A stretch of 64,000 nucleotides of DNA, from positions 930,001-994,000 of the forward strand of contig JBMNLN010000001.1 of the NCBI GenBank assembly GCA_050952725.1, read 5' to 3'. The notes beneath the pieces were generated by a model. The model had not been told where the DNA came from. It was given only the letters and a program-made list of their open reading frames with translations, and ran no database searches. How positions within the stretch are numbered: position 1 is the first letter of the stretch; the number at the start of each line of letters is the position of its first letter. The position numbers were made by a program, and so were the translations under genes. This stretch comes from JAQWCH01 sp050952725. Its GTDB lineage: Bacteria > Bacillota_I > Bacilli_A > RFN20 > CAG-826. This document shows positions 16,310 through 25,046 of this stretch, piece by piece.

Positions 16310-18232
16310 CTAGCGATTTTGTAGTGTTTCGGGGAGAGATTTATTCTCGATCTCTTCCTTGATGATGGCCAAGAATCCTTCTTTGGCAACCGTCACTTGG
16401 GCTTCACTTTTAAAGGGGCGATAAGTCAAGGTGCCATTTTGCATTTCTTGATCGCCGATGACAAGCAGATAGGGAACTTTTTCGATGACGCCTTTACGGA
16501 GGCGGTACCCGAGTTTTTCTTCGCTCTCATCGATGACGACCCGGATATGATGTTCGCGGAGCATCGAAGCGATTTCTTCAACGTATTCGCGATGAACCGC
16601 GGCTTTAACCGGAAGAATTTTCACTTGAACTGGTGCCAGCCAAGTGGGGAAAGCACCAGCAAAATGTTCGATTAAAATCCCAATAAACCGTTCTAAACTA
16701 CCGTAAATCGCGCGGTGAATCATAATCGGACGAACCTTTTCATTGTGCTCATCGATATAGCTAATTTCAAAGCGTTCTGGCAGATTCATATCGAGTTGAA
16801 TCGTCCCGCATTGCCAGATTCTTCCAAGAGAATCGCGAAGTTTAAAGTCGAGTTTAGGTCCGTAAAAAGCCCCATCCCCAGGGTTGAGTTTATAGACTTG
16901 TCCGCTTTCCTCACAGGCTTTGGCAAGCATTTCTTCTGCTAAATCCCAAACTGCGATTTCGCCGATAAACTTCTCTTCGGGTCGAGTTGAAAGTTCAATA
17001 TGATAATCCAAACCGAAAAGTTGATAAATATGATGGAACAACTTCAATAACTTTTGAATTTCTTCAAGCAACTGATCAGGGCGCATGAAGATATGCGCGT
17101 CATCTTGCGTGAACGAGCGGACACGGAACAAACCATTTAAAGCTCCACTGGCTTCATACCGGTGGACTAAGCCGAGTTCCCCAGTCCGAATGGGCAAATC
17201 TTTGTAAGAATGCAATTTACTCTTATACACGAGAATTCCTCCCGGGCAATTCATCGGTTTGATTGCGAATTCTTGTTCATCAACGGTAGTGGTGTACATA
17301 TTATCGCGATAATTTTCCCAGTGGCCAGAGATTTCCCACAAATCCTTCGCGAGCATAATCGGCGTTTTGATAAATTCGTAACCTGCTTCTGCATGGACTT
17401 GATACCAATAGTCTTCAAGAAGTTTGCGAATAATCATTCCCTTGGGTAACCAAAAAGGCATGCCTGGACCGTATTCAGAGATCATAAATAAGTCGAGTTC
17501 CCGGCCTAATTTACGATGATCGCGCCGCTTGGCTTCCTCAATCAAAGCGATGTAATCGTTTAAATCTTGACTGGTAAAAAAGGCGGTTCCATAAATTCTT
17601 GTGAGCATCTTATTCGTACTCTTGCCCCGCCAATAAGCCCCAGCGATACTCATCAGTTTAAAATGCTTAATATGACCAGTATGCGGCAGATGAGGACCAG
17701 CACAAAGATCGAAGAAGTCGCCTTGTTCATATATCGAAATCGGCGCATCAATCTCCTTGATGAGCTCGAGTTTATATGGATTGTCTTTAAAGAGAACTTC
17801 AGCTTCTTTCAACGAGAGAATTCTTCGATTAATTGGCAGGTTTTCGCGCGAAAGTCGCGTCATTTCCTGCTCGATTTTAGCAAAATCAGCATCGCTTACG
17901 ACATGTTCACCAAAGTCGACATCATAATAAAACCCCTCCTCGATCGCTGGCCCAAAACCGAGTTTGGCCTCAGGATAAAGGTTGAGTAATGCTTGGGCGA
18001 GAAGATGTGAGGCTGAGTGTCGTAGCACTTCGAGCATTTCGACATTTTCCGCAGTGAGGATGGTTAAGGTCCCTTGGTGGGCAATGGGGGCATGTAGATC
18101 AAAGAGAACTTCATCGAGCTGATAGGCCAATGCTTTTTTGGCAAGCGAAGGACTAAGCCTAAAGGCAACATCATAGCCAGTTTGTCCCTGTTTAATTGCG
18201 AGTTTTTTCCCATCTTTTAATGTAATTTCCAT
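16310..18232 (-). CDS. thrS: Threonyl-tRNA synthetase
   Basis: Class II synthetase, 640 residues, full length. N-terminal TGS domain (about 1-62), editing domain with HSASHLLAQAL (about 73-83) and the CAGPHLPHTG zinc/editing motif, then the catalytic core (PGMPFWLPKG, MNCPGGILVYKS, RYEASGALNGLFRVRSFTQDD, WQCGTIQLDMNLPERF, RAIYGSLERFIGILIEH) and the C-terminal anticodon-binding domain. GAGGAGG ribosome site. Controlled by the T-box leader just upstream, so expression rises when tRNA-Thr is uncharged. Confidence 0.98.
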   Translation of the reverse strand: MEITLKDGKKLAIKQGQTGYDVAFRLSPSLAKKALAYQLDEVLFDLHAPIAHQGTLTILTAENVEMLEVLRHSASHLLAQALLNLYPEAKLGFGPAIEEGFYYDVDFGEHVVSDADFAKIEQEMTRLSRENLPINRRILSLKEAEVLFKDNPYKLELIKEIDAPISIYEQGDFFDLCAGPHLPHTGHIKHFKLMSIAGAYWRGKSTNKMLTRIYGTAFFTSQDLNDYIALIEEAKRRDHRKLGRELDLFMISEYGPGMPFWLPKGMIIRKLLEDYWYQVHAEAGYEFIKTPIMLAKDLWEISGHWENYRDNMYTTTVDEQEFAIKPMNCPGGILVYKSKLHSYKDLPIRTGELGLVHRYEASGALNGLFRVRSFTQDDAHIFMRPDQLLEEIQKLLKLFHHIYQLFGLDYHIELSTRPEEKFIGEIAVWDLAEEMLAKACEESGQVYKLNPGDGAFYGPKLDFKLRDSLGRIWQCGTIQLDMNLPERFEISYIDEHNEKVRPIMIHRAIYGSLERFIGILIEHFAGAFPTWLAPVQVKILPVKAAVHREYVEEIASMLREHHIRVVIDESEEKLGYRLRKGVIEKVPYLLVIGDQEMQNGTLTYRPFKSEAQVTVAKEGFLAIIKEEIENKSLPETLQNR

Positions 18233-18244
18233 AAAACGACCTCC

Positions 18245-18473
18245 TCAAGTAAAAAAAGCATCCCTAAGGACGCTTGCACGCGGTACCACCTTAATTTATA
18301 ACTTCCATAAAGTTATACTCTCGAATGCCGATAACGGGGCGACCGCCTAATTCATCACTAGGAGCTCCGAAGTGGTCAATTTCTCCGCGCCATCGAGACC
18401 TTCCACCAGCTATCTCGTCGCTAGAAGGCGGATAAAGAGAAAATGTTGTCTTCATCAACGCTTATATAATTTT
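18245..18473 (-). ncRNA. T-box leader of thrS (threonine specifier)
   Basis: The RNA strand carries the T-box core AAGGTGGTACCGCG (plus 18279-18292) followed by terminator AAGCGTCC-UUA-GGGATGCTT with T7 (plus 18251-18275). In stem I the specifier loop reads GACCAC, giving ACC (Thr; plus 18374-18376), followed by the usual purine A. Uncharged tRNA-Thr should bind and prevent termination. Confidence 0.9.
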
Positions 18474-18492
18474 CGATTAAACCCAGCAAAGA
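18463..18492 (-). promoter_or_regulatory. Putative promoter of the thrS T-box
   Basis: Minus strand TTTGCT, 16-base spacer, TATATA just before the T-box, within the gap after degV. Approximate; transcription could also continue from degV. Confidence 0.4.
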
Positions 18493-18497
18493 TAATA

Positions 18498-19355
18498 TTA
18501 TTGCAATGGTTTTCGAACAAAGCCAAAGCCGATCGTGCCTGGTCCTGTATGGGCGGCGACATTAATCGCTAACGGGGCGCCGACGACTTGGAATTCACCC
18601 AGATATAAATCAATGGCTTTTTTCGCAATTTCAATCCATTCAGGCGAGGTGCCAAAATGGAAAATTACGACTTGATGCTCATCTTTAGAATATTCTAGGG
18701 TGCTCAGATACTCCATTAAGGAGGCTACGGTCTTTTTATAATTCCGAGTTGTGGATTCTTTAGCGATAGCGCCATCGACATAACGAAGCACAGGTTTCAT
18801 CCCGATTAAATTGCCAATCGTGGCAACGGTTGGACTAATCCTTCCCCCATTTTTTAAATAGGTGAGTGTTTCCGGGACGAAGTAGATTAAATAATCAGCT
18901 TTTCTTTGATCAATTACGGTAACGATATCTTCGATTTTACTATCTTGATCAATTAAATGCTTCGCGGTTAAAACTAACGACTCTTGCATCGTCGAAACCC
19001 CTAAGGAGTCAATAACCGTAACTTTATCCCCAAAAAATTGTGCGCAATGGACAGTAAAGAGTTCAAACATACTCGATAATTTTGAAGAAATGGTAAAATG
19101 GATAATTTTTTCATATCCCGCTTCAAAGATTTTGTTAAAGAAAGTTTCAATCTCATAAAGGGTTGGAGTCGAAGTTTGAATCTTCGCCCCTTCGCGCATT
19201 CTTTTATTCAGGGTCTCGCCATCAATGGTGATGCCATCGTGAAATTCCACTTGATCGACAATCACATTGAGCGGCAAGATAAAAATCCCGAGTTCTTTAG
19301 CGCGCGCCTGAGAAATTCCACAAGTAGAGTCAGACGAAATCGCAACTTTTTGCAT
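18498..19355 (-). CDS. DegV family fatty-acid-binding protein
   Basis: 285 residues, typical for DegV/FakB proteins, which bind a fatty acid and, as FakB, present it to a fatty acid kinase for phospholipid synthesis. Motifs: SSDSTCGIS at the N-terminus (fatty-acid carboxylate contact), LPLNVIVDQVEFHDG, TSTPTLYEIETFF, SLGVSTMQESLVLTAK, YLKNGGRISPTVATIG and the C-terminal GPGTIGFGFVRKP. AGGGGG ribosome site. Last of a glycolytic gene string (pfkA-pyk-ROK), 27 bases after the kinase gene. No FakA partner is in the window. Confidence 0.92.
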   Translation of the reverse strand: MQKVAISSDSTCGISQARAKELGIFILPLNVIVDQVEFHDGITIDGETLNKRMREGAKIQTSTPTLYEIETFFNKIFEAGYEKIIHFTISSKLSSMFELFTVHCAQFFGDKVTVIDSLGVSTMQESLVLTAKHLIDQDSKIEDIVTVIDQRKADYLIYFVPETLTYLKNGGRISPTVATIGNLIGMKPVLRYVDGAIAKESTTRNYKKTVASLMEYLSTLEYSKDEHQVVIFHFGTSPEWIEIAKKAIDLYLGEFQVVGAPLAINVAAHTGPGTIGFGFVRKPLQ

Positions 19356-19382
19356 AAAATACCCCCTATTAATACGCTCTTA

Positions 19383-20249
19383 TCATATCACATTTTGAAA
19401 AATAGCAGTAGATTCCTGTTGGAAGCCAAAACAAGCGGTGCCGATTAGCCCTGCATCGTGCAGATGCTGGGCGCGCTTTAAGACTAAATTTGGATGACGT
19501 TTTCTTAAATCCTCGAGGAAGACATCTTCCGAACGCATGACCCCACCAGTTAAGGCGACGACTTTCGGAGTGAACACTTTTTCGATATGGGCGAAGAAAC
19601 CGCCAAGGAGTTCGAGCCAATCTTGATAAATTGCAAGAAATTTAGAATCGCCCGCTCTTACTCTCGAGAAAAACTCAGAAGGATGGAGGATGATTACCCC
19701 ATTTAAACTACACAGGTTGATGATGCCATTCCCCGATGCGATTTTTTCTAATTCGCGCAGCTTTCCTTGGTAATAAAACATATGATGCCCAATCTCGTCA
19801 TCAAGTTGTTTGATTGCTCCATTTTCAATATAGGCTCCCCCAAGTCCAGTGGAGATGGTGACAAAAAAGGTCGAACTTAACCCTTTCCCCACTCCGTGAA
19901 TCGCTTCGGCTAGACCCGCAAGTTCGGCATCATTACGCACAAAAATCGGAAAGGGAAAATGCCGAAGAAGATGGTCCCGTAAAGGAATTTTTTCAATACC
20001 AATATTGGGGATTTCATAAATATAGCCGTCGTGGCGAACGCGCCCAGGAATGGCAATTGCGATATTTTTAATAGCGAATTCTTCATATTTTAATGCCTTG
20101 ATAATCTTGACGACTTGCTCCAGAAAAAGTTCGACACTTCCAGTCAAAGTCGGTTCGCGAATCACGCGGACAATCGTTAAGTTATCATCGATAATCGCTG
20201 CTCGCATATTCGTACCACCAATATCGAGACTGATCACATGTTGACTCAT
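19383..20249 (-). CDS. ROK-family sugar kinase
   Basis: 288 residues, ASKHA fold: N-terminal phosphate motif LDIGGTNMRAAI (about 5-17), VRNDAELAGLAEA with the catalytic Asp (about 100), STGLGGAYIENG, EIGHH (about 142) and VALTGGVM. The cysteine-rich zinc motif normally found after EIGH in ROK kinases (CxCGxxGC) is absent; the segment reads YYQGKLRELEKIASG. Substrate could be glucose or another hexose. Its ATG directly follows the pyk stop, with the ribosome site inside the pyk end, so it is coupled to glycolysis; probably a glucokinase-like enzyme. Confidence 0.85.
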   Translation of the reverse strand: MSQHVISLDIGGTNMRAAIIDDNLTIVRVIREPTLTGSVELFLEQVVKIIKALKYEEFAIKNIAIAIPGRVRHDGYIYEIPNIGIEKIPLRDHLLRHFPFPIFVRNDAELAGLAEAIHGVGKGLSSTFFVTISTGLGGAYIENGAIKQLDDEIGHHMFYYQGKLRELEKIASGNGIINLCSLNGVIILHPSEFFSRVRAGDSKFLAIYQDWLELLGGFFAHIEKVFTPKVVALTGGVMRSEDVFLEDLRKRHPNLVLKRAQHLHDAGLIGTACFGFQQESTAIFQNVI

Positions 20250-21701
20250 TTAAATCTCCCTTATCTGATTAACCTTGACGATGCGCATGAAGTTAGTTCC
20301 CCCAGTTCCAGTCGGAGTACCACCAGTGATGATAATCGGTGAACCAGGCTTAATCTTTAAATCATGGGCTTTAATCAAAGCAATCGCTTCCATATCTTCA
20401 ATTAATTGCGGGAGTTGATGGATGATCATCGTGGTTACACCCCATTGTAAAGCGAGTTTAATCGCGGAGTTTTTCTTTTGAGTTAAGCAGATAATGGGAC
20501 AAGCGGGACGACTTTTGGCAATCCGCATTCCAGATAATCCAGTTTCGGAAAAACAGAAAATGGCCGCGGCCTTAATTAAATTCGCGGTATTTGCAACGGA
20601 GTTAGCGATCGCATCAGAATTATTCTGTTCCGAAGTGCAGTAAGCTTCTGCTGCCAGTTCCGTATAGTCGAGATGTTTTTCAATTGTAGCGGCAATTTTC
20701 GCTTGCATTTCCACGGATTCTAATGGATATTCGCCACTTGCACTTTCGGCGGAGAGCATAATAGCATCAGTGCTCTCTTTAATCGCGGTAGCGACGTCAC
20801 TGACTTCGGCTCGCGTAGGAATCGGATGCGTCTGCATCGAATCGAGCATTTGGGTCGCCGTGATCACTGTTTTTCCTACTTGACGACAGCGGCGAATCAA
20901 CCGCTCTTGAATCACGGGAACGATTTCGGGAGGAACTTCCACGCCTAAATCACCACGCGCAACCATAATTCCATCGGCAACCGCGAGAATTTCTTCAAAA
21001 TTATCTAGGGATTCGCGATTTTCAATCTTGGCGATAATTTGAATATGCGGACTACCATATTTTTCTAAAATCGCTTTGATATCGAGAATATCTTGTTTTC
21101 TTCTGGTAAAGGAAGCAGCAATAAAGGCGACTTCTTGTTCACATCCCCATTGCAAATCCGCTTCATCGCGCGCTGAGATAAAAGGAATGGAAAGACGAGC
21201 AAACGGAACATTAATTCCCTTCCGATCTTTTAAAACATGGGTATTTAAAGCCTTGACGATTAGTTGTCGTTTCTCGTTATCTTTTTCAGTGATCAATAGC
21301 TCGAGTTTTCCATCATCAATTTTGAGATGATCACCGACTTTTACATCATCAAAAAGGCCGGGATAATCAATCGAAAAGATTTCGCGATTTCCCAGCAATG
21401 GGGTCATTGAAATGCGAACTTTTTGGTGCCGGATAATTTCTACCCCACCTTCTTCGAAGTGACCACAGCGGATTTCGGGACCACGGGTATCGAGCATCAC
21501 TGGTAAAAAGTAACCGTGTTCTTTTTCAAGGCGTTTCGCAATCAGGACCTTATTTAAGTGTTCCGCATAAGAACCATGAGAAAAATTAATGCGCATCACA
21601 TTCATTCCCGCTTTAACCAGTTTGACAATCATCTGATAGTTATCAGTAGCGGGACCGATGGTGGCGACTATTTTGGTCTTTTTTTCGATGTTATAAAGCA
21701 T
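20250..21701 (-). CDS. pyk: Pyruvate kinase
   Basis: Last ATP-forming step of glycolysis (phosphoenolpyruvate to pyruvate). 483 residues, no extra C-terminal PEP-utiliser-like domain as found in Bacillus. Motifs: TKIVATIGPAT, MRINFSHGSYAEH, signature IIAKIENRESLDNF with the catalytic Lys, MVARGDLGVEVP and ITATQMLDSM. Located 11 bases after pfkA in one transcription unit, the same pairing as in many Firmicutes. Confidence 0.98.
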   Translation of the reverse strand: MLYNIEKKTKIVATIGPATDNYQMIVKLVKAGMNVMRINFSHGSYAEHLNKVLIAKRLEKEHGYFLPVMLDTRGPEIRCGHFEEGGVEIIRHQKVRISMTPLLGNREIFSIDYPGLFDDVKVGDHLKIDDGKLELLITEKDNEKRQLIVKALNTHVLKDRKGINVPFARLSIPFISARDEADLQWGCEQEVAFIAASFTRRKQDILDIKAILEKYGSPHIQIIAKIENRESLDNFEEILAVADGIMVARGDLGVEVPPEIVPVIQERLIRRCRQVGKTVITATQMLDSMQTHPIPTRAEVSDVATAIKESTDAIMLSAESASGEYPLESVEMQAKIAATIEKHLDYTELAAEAYCTSEQNNSDAIANSVANTANLIKAAAIFCFSETGLSGMRIAKSRPACPIICLTQKKNSAIKLALQWGVTTMIIHQLPQLIEDMEAIALIKAHDLKIKPGSPIIITGGTPTGTGGTNFMRIVKVNQIREI

Positions 21702-21712
21702 AGACTTATCCC

Positions 21713-22675
21713 TTACTTTAAGGTTGAAATGACTTCGACGAGTTCACGGGAATTGGATTTAGTCATCATTAACGCAGCTTCGATATCATAATCGACGATG
21801 GCCATCCCGCGCAGGGCGACACAGCGTGAGGTTTTATTTTTAATTAAAGCATCGATTGCATAAACTCCCATCCTGGCTGCTAAAACCCGATCAGAAGCGG
21901 TAGGAGAGCCACCTCTTTGAATGCGGCCGAGAATTTCAATTCGAGTTTCAAAGCCTGTCGCTTGGCGAATATGCTCAGCAAAATCGCTAAGCGATGGTAA
22001 AAGCTTCTCACTGACAATAATCAAGGCGTGTCGTGATTGCGTTAAGTGAATATGACGGAGTTTATCGATGATTTCCTGTTCTGAAGGCAAATATTCTGGG
22101 GAGAGAATTAAGTCGGCCCCACAAGCCGTTCCAGAATAGGTCGCCAGGTCGCCACAGCGATTGCCCATGACTTCAATAATTGAACAACGTTGATGGGAGG
22201 AGGTCGTATCACGCAGTTTGTCAACACATTCGGTAATCGTATTCAAACATGTATCAAAGCCAATCGTGTAATCGGATGAGGCAATATCGTTATCAATGGT
22301 GGCGGGAATGGCGATTGTATTGATCCCCTTCGCCGCTAGGGCTGCCGCTCCGCGGAAAGTTCCATCACCGCCGATGACGACCAGAGCATCAATCCCATGT
22401 TTTTTTAAGTTGGCGACCGCGATATCTTGGACTGCTTCCTCAGCAAATTCGGGAAGCCGCGCCGTTCTTAAAATCGTGCCGCCGCGCATGAGAATTTCAC
22501 TGACAAACGAGCGATCGACTTCGATGATATCATCTTCCACTAACCCTTTGTAACCTTCAAAAACGGCATACATTTTCAAGCCGTTTTGAATGCCGGCCCG
22601 GACAATCGCCCGAATTGCTGCGTTCATCCCTGGGGCATCCCCTCCAGAAGTTAAGACTCCTACGCGTTTAATCAT
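21713..22675 (-). CDS. pfkA: ATP-dependent 6-phosphofructokinase
   Basis: Committing step of glycolysis. 320 residues, bacterial ATP-PFK: GGDAPGMNAAIRAIVR, VIGGDGTFRGA, PATIDNDI (catalytic Asp about 127), EVMGNRCGDLA and RGGSPTASDR. In the EVMG(R) motif the residue after Gly is Asn with Arg one place later, a small departure from the common VMGRxxG. First gene of the string pfkA-pyk-ROK-degV; GAGG ribosome site. Confidence 0.97.
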   Translation of the reverse strand: MIKRVGVLTSGGDAPGMNAAIRAIVRAGIQNGLKMYAVFEGYKGLVEDDIIEVDRSFVSEILMRGGTILRTARLPEFAEEAVQDIAVANLKKHGIDALVVIGGDGTFRGAAALAAKGINTIAIPATIDNDIASSDYTIGFDTCLNTITECVDKLRDTTSSHQRCSIIEVMGNRCGDLATYSGTACGADLILSPEYLPSEQEIIDKLRHIHLTQSRHALIIVSEKLLPSLSDFAEHIRQATGFETRIEILGRIQRGGSPTASDRVLAARMGVYAIDALIKNKTSRCVALRGMAIVDYDIEAALMMTKSNSRELVEVISTLK

Positions 22676-22706
22676 AAAAAAATCCTCACAGTATTCTCAC
22701 TGATAT

Positions 22707-22715
22707 ATTCTAGCA
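22707..22715 (-). promoter_or_regulatory. Extended -10 promoter of pfkA operon
   Basis: Minus strand TGCTAGAAT (TG-n-TAGAAT); no good -35. Back to back with the dnaB promoter. Confidence 0.6.
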
Positions 22716-22818
22716 TAAGTAGGAAGAAAGGTGCATACAAGGTCGGATTATTTAATGAAGTTAATTACGGAAAAAAACAAAATTTGCAAAGGAAAAATCC
22801 CCAAGATGATTTCCCCCG

Positions 22819-22827
22819 TGTTATAAT
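22819..22827 (+). promoter_or_regulatory. Extended -10 promoter of dnaB-dnaI
   Basis: TGTTATAAT, a perfect extended -10 with no matching -35. Transcription would begin about 10 bases before the dnaB ATG, leaving a very short leader with GCGAGG. Confidence 0.7.
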
Positions 22828-22844
22828 ACAAGCGAGGTTTTTTT

Positions 22845-24137
22845 ATGCAGCAATTACGCGAAGATGATTTTTTAGAAATAAGACTAGCTGGAGTGATTAC
22901 CGATTATGATTTCAAGGTGCTCACTAGTTTTTACCAACCTTTGCTCGGAGCGATTGGTCTAGCACTTTATCTAACTTTGGTTCATCTGCATCCGTTTGCT
23001 GAAGCTGAACCCCTTGATCATCGCCTAGTCTTGCAGCGGATGGATATTTCTCGGAACGATTTTTTAATTGCGCGACAACGTTTAGAAGCTTTAGGCTTGT
23101 TGCGAACCTACTTTAAAAAAGATGGCGAAATTCGCTTTTACTATTATGAAATCTACGCACCTAAAGATGCCTACCATTTCCTCGATGATCCAATTTTGCG
23201 AGGGACTTTAGTAAAATTTATCGGTGAAAGGGCCACACAAAGATTGGTCCGTGCCTTTCAAGAAGATCAGCCTTTTGCTGATGTCGAAGAAATTTCCGCT
23301 CGCTTTATCGATATCTTCCACCCGAATTTTGATGATCCCGCTTATCAATTAGACATCGAAAATTATGCTTCTTCATATCAAAATCAAGAACTCGCATATG
23401 ATTTTGATGCAGAAGAATTTTTAAGTGAAATGAACAAGCAGGGCTATATAAACAAGAACGCTTTAACCGAAGATGAGCTCAAGCAAGTTGAACAACTCGC
23501 CACCCTTTATGGTCTTGTGGAAAAAGACTTAGCGCGACTTGCGATTATGTCTTATCAACCCCAGAATAAACGTGGTAACCGCATTAACTTTGAACAATTC
23601 AAGCGCTTCTTGCAAGAAGAAGCTAAATATGCTTATCTCAATCCCAAGATTCGCAAACCTCGAAAAGCCCCGGCCATTATTAGCGGCGGTTCCTTTACTT
23701 CGAAGGAAGTGAATGAGATGGAACTTTTGCCCCCGATTGAATATTTATCGAAATTGCAAATGGGAACGCAACTCGCTGCGGCGGATATTCGCCTCCTCGA
23801 TGATTTAAATTCGAAATTCAATTTAGAACCTGGAGTGATAAACGCACTTGTTCGCAAAGTTCTCGATATCAATCACAATATTTTATCGCGGAATTATGTC
23901 GAAAAAATTGCCGCAACTTTAGTGCGGGCGAATGTCCATACAGCAATCGACACGTTAAACTATTTTGAAGAGGCGACCAATCGTTTCCAAAAGCCAGTTG
24001 GCAAACCTAAAAAAGTCACGAAAACGGCCGTTGAATCTCACATTTCATCGCAAACTTCTCCGCCAGCGGGTGATGAGGAAGAAATCGCCGCGACCTTAGC
24101 GGCATTAGAGGCGCAATTAAAGAAGTTGAAGGATTAA
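22845..24137 (+). CDS. dnaB: Replication initiation/membrane attachment protein DnaB
   Basis: Firmicute primosome protein that helps load the replicative helicase; not the helicase DnaB of E. coli. 430 residues, somewhat shorter than Bacillus DnaB (about 470). N-terminal winged-helix part (LTSFYQPLLGAIGLALYLTL; LQRMDISRNDFLIARQRLEALGLL), then the DnaB/DnaD-type helical domain around residues 290-370 (ALVRKVLDINHNILSRNYVEKIAATL) and an acidic C-terminus. Paired with dnaI, four bases downstream, as in Bacillus. Confidence 0.93.
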   Translation: MQQLREDDFLEIRLAGVITDYDFKVLTSFYQPLLGAIGLALYLTLVHLHPFAEAEPLDHRLVLQRMDISRNDFLIARQRLEALGLLRTYFKKDGEIRFYYYEIYAPKDAYHFLDDPILRGTLVKFIGERATQRLVRAFQEDQPFADVEEISARFIDIFHPNFDDPAYQLDIENYASSYQNQELAYDFDAEEFLSEMNKQGYINKNALTEDELKQVEQLATLYGLVEKDLARLAIMSYQPQNKRGNRINFEQFKRFLQEEAKYAYLNPKIRKPRKAPAIISGGSFTSKEVNEMELLPPIEYLSKLQMGTQLAAADIRLLDDLNSKFNLEPGVINALVRKVLDINHNILSRNYVEKIAATLVRANVHTAIDTLNYFEEATNRFQKPVGKPKKVTKTAVESHISSQTSPPAGDEEEIAATLAALEAQLKKLKD

Positions 24138-24141
24138 GAAA

Positions 24142-25041
24142 ATGAAGCGCATTAAGACGGATAATCTCGTTAAAGTCAAAGAAAAAATCGACACGGAAAA
24201 ACTCATCGAAGAAATCAGAAAAGAACCTGAAATCGCTGATATTTTTAGCCGTTTAGAAATCGATGAAGCCATCATCGCGCGCAACTTAGTGACGATTAGC
24301 GATTATCTTTCCGCTTATAAAGTTTGCAAAGAATGTCCAGGGTTAGAAAAATGTCCCAATCTCTTTCAACACTTGGAAATGGATTTAATTAACGATCACG
24401 GAGTTTTAGAAAGAGTTTACCGCCCATGTCGCTTGATGGTGCCATTTACTCGGGACAAAAGCAAGCAACAGTTATTTGATTTCCCCACTTCATGGTTTAA
24501 AAGCACCTTGACCAATGGTGAAGAACAAGTTGACGTTAACAAAAATCGCCTCCCCTTTATCCAAGCGGCTTTAAAGTTGCTTCAAGGTGATAAGGGGTGG
24601 ATTTACTTATATGGTAAACCGCGCATGGGAAAGAGTTATCTTGCTGCTGCCTTAGCTAACGAATTATATCGCTTAGATCAAGATGTGATTTTCCTCGACA
24701 TGAATACTCGGGTCAAAGAATTAGCGGACACTCAATTTACCGATAAAGATGACTTCAACATGATGCTTGAACGATATATCGCAGTCGACTTTTTAATCCT
24801 TGATGATTTTGGCAACGAATATAAATCGGACTATATTCGCGATACGATTGTCCTTCCGTTATTAAATGCTCGGGTTAAAGATAAAAAAGTGACAATCTTC
24901 ACCAGCGAATTTACCATTGAGCAAATCGGGATGATGTATGCCACCTCTAAACAAGGCACCCCGCGAGCTGAACAGCTGGCTTCACTTTTGCAGGCGATGA
25001 CGCGCGGGGAAATTGAACTTAAAGGGATTGCAGTTTATTAA
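24142..25041 (+). CDS. dnaI: Primosomal helicase loader DnaI
   Basis: AAA+ ATPase that loads the replicative helicase. 299 residues: N-terminal helicase-binding domain with a zinc-type VCKECPGLEKCPN cluster (about residues 56-68), Walker A GKPRMGKSYLAA (about 160), Walker B FLILDDFGNE (about 217). Walker A has Ser after Lys. AAGGAT ribosome site inside the end of dnaB. Ends only five bases from the convergent MutM-CoaE gene, with no terminator between. Confidence 0.94.
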   Translation: MKRIKTDNLVKVKEKIDTEKLIEEIRKEPEIADIFSRLEIDEAIIARNLVTISDYLSAYKVCKECPGLEKCPNLFQHLEMDLINDHGVLERVYRPCRLMVPFTRDKSKQQLFDFPTSWFKSTLTNGEEQVDVNKNRLPFIQAALKLLQGDKGWIYLYGKPRMGKSYLAAALANELYRLDQDVIFLDMNTRVKELADTQFTDKDDFNMMLERYIAVDFLILDDFGNEYKSDYIRDTIVLPLLNARVKDKKVTIFTSEFTIEQIGMMYATSKQGTPRAEQLASLLQAMTRGEIELKGIAVY

Positions 25042-25046
25042 GCGAA

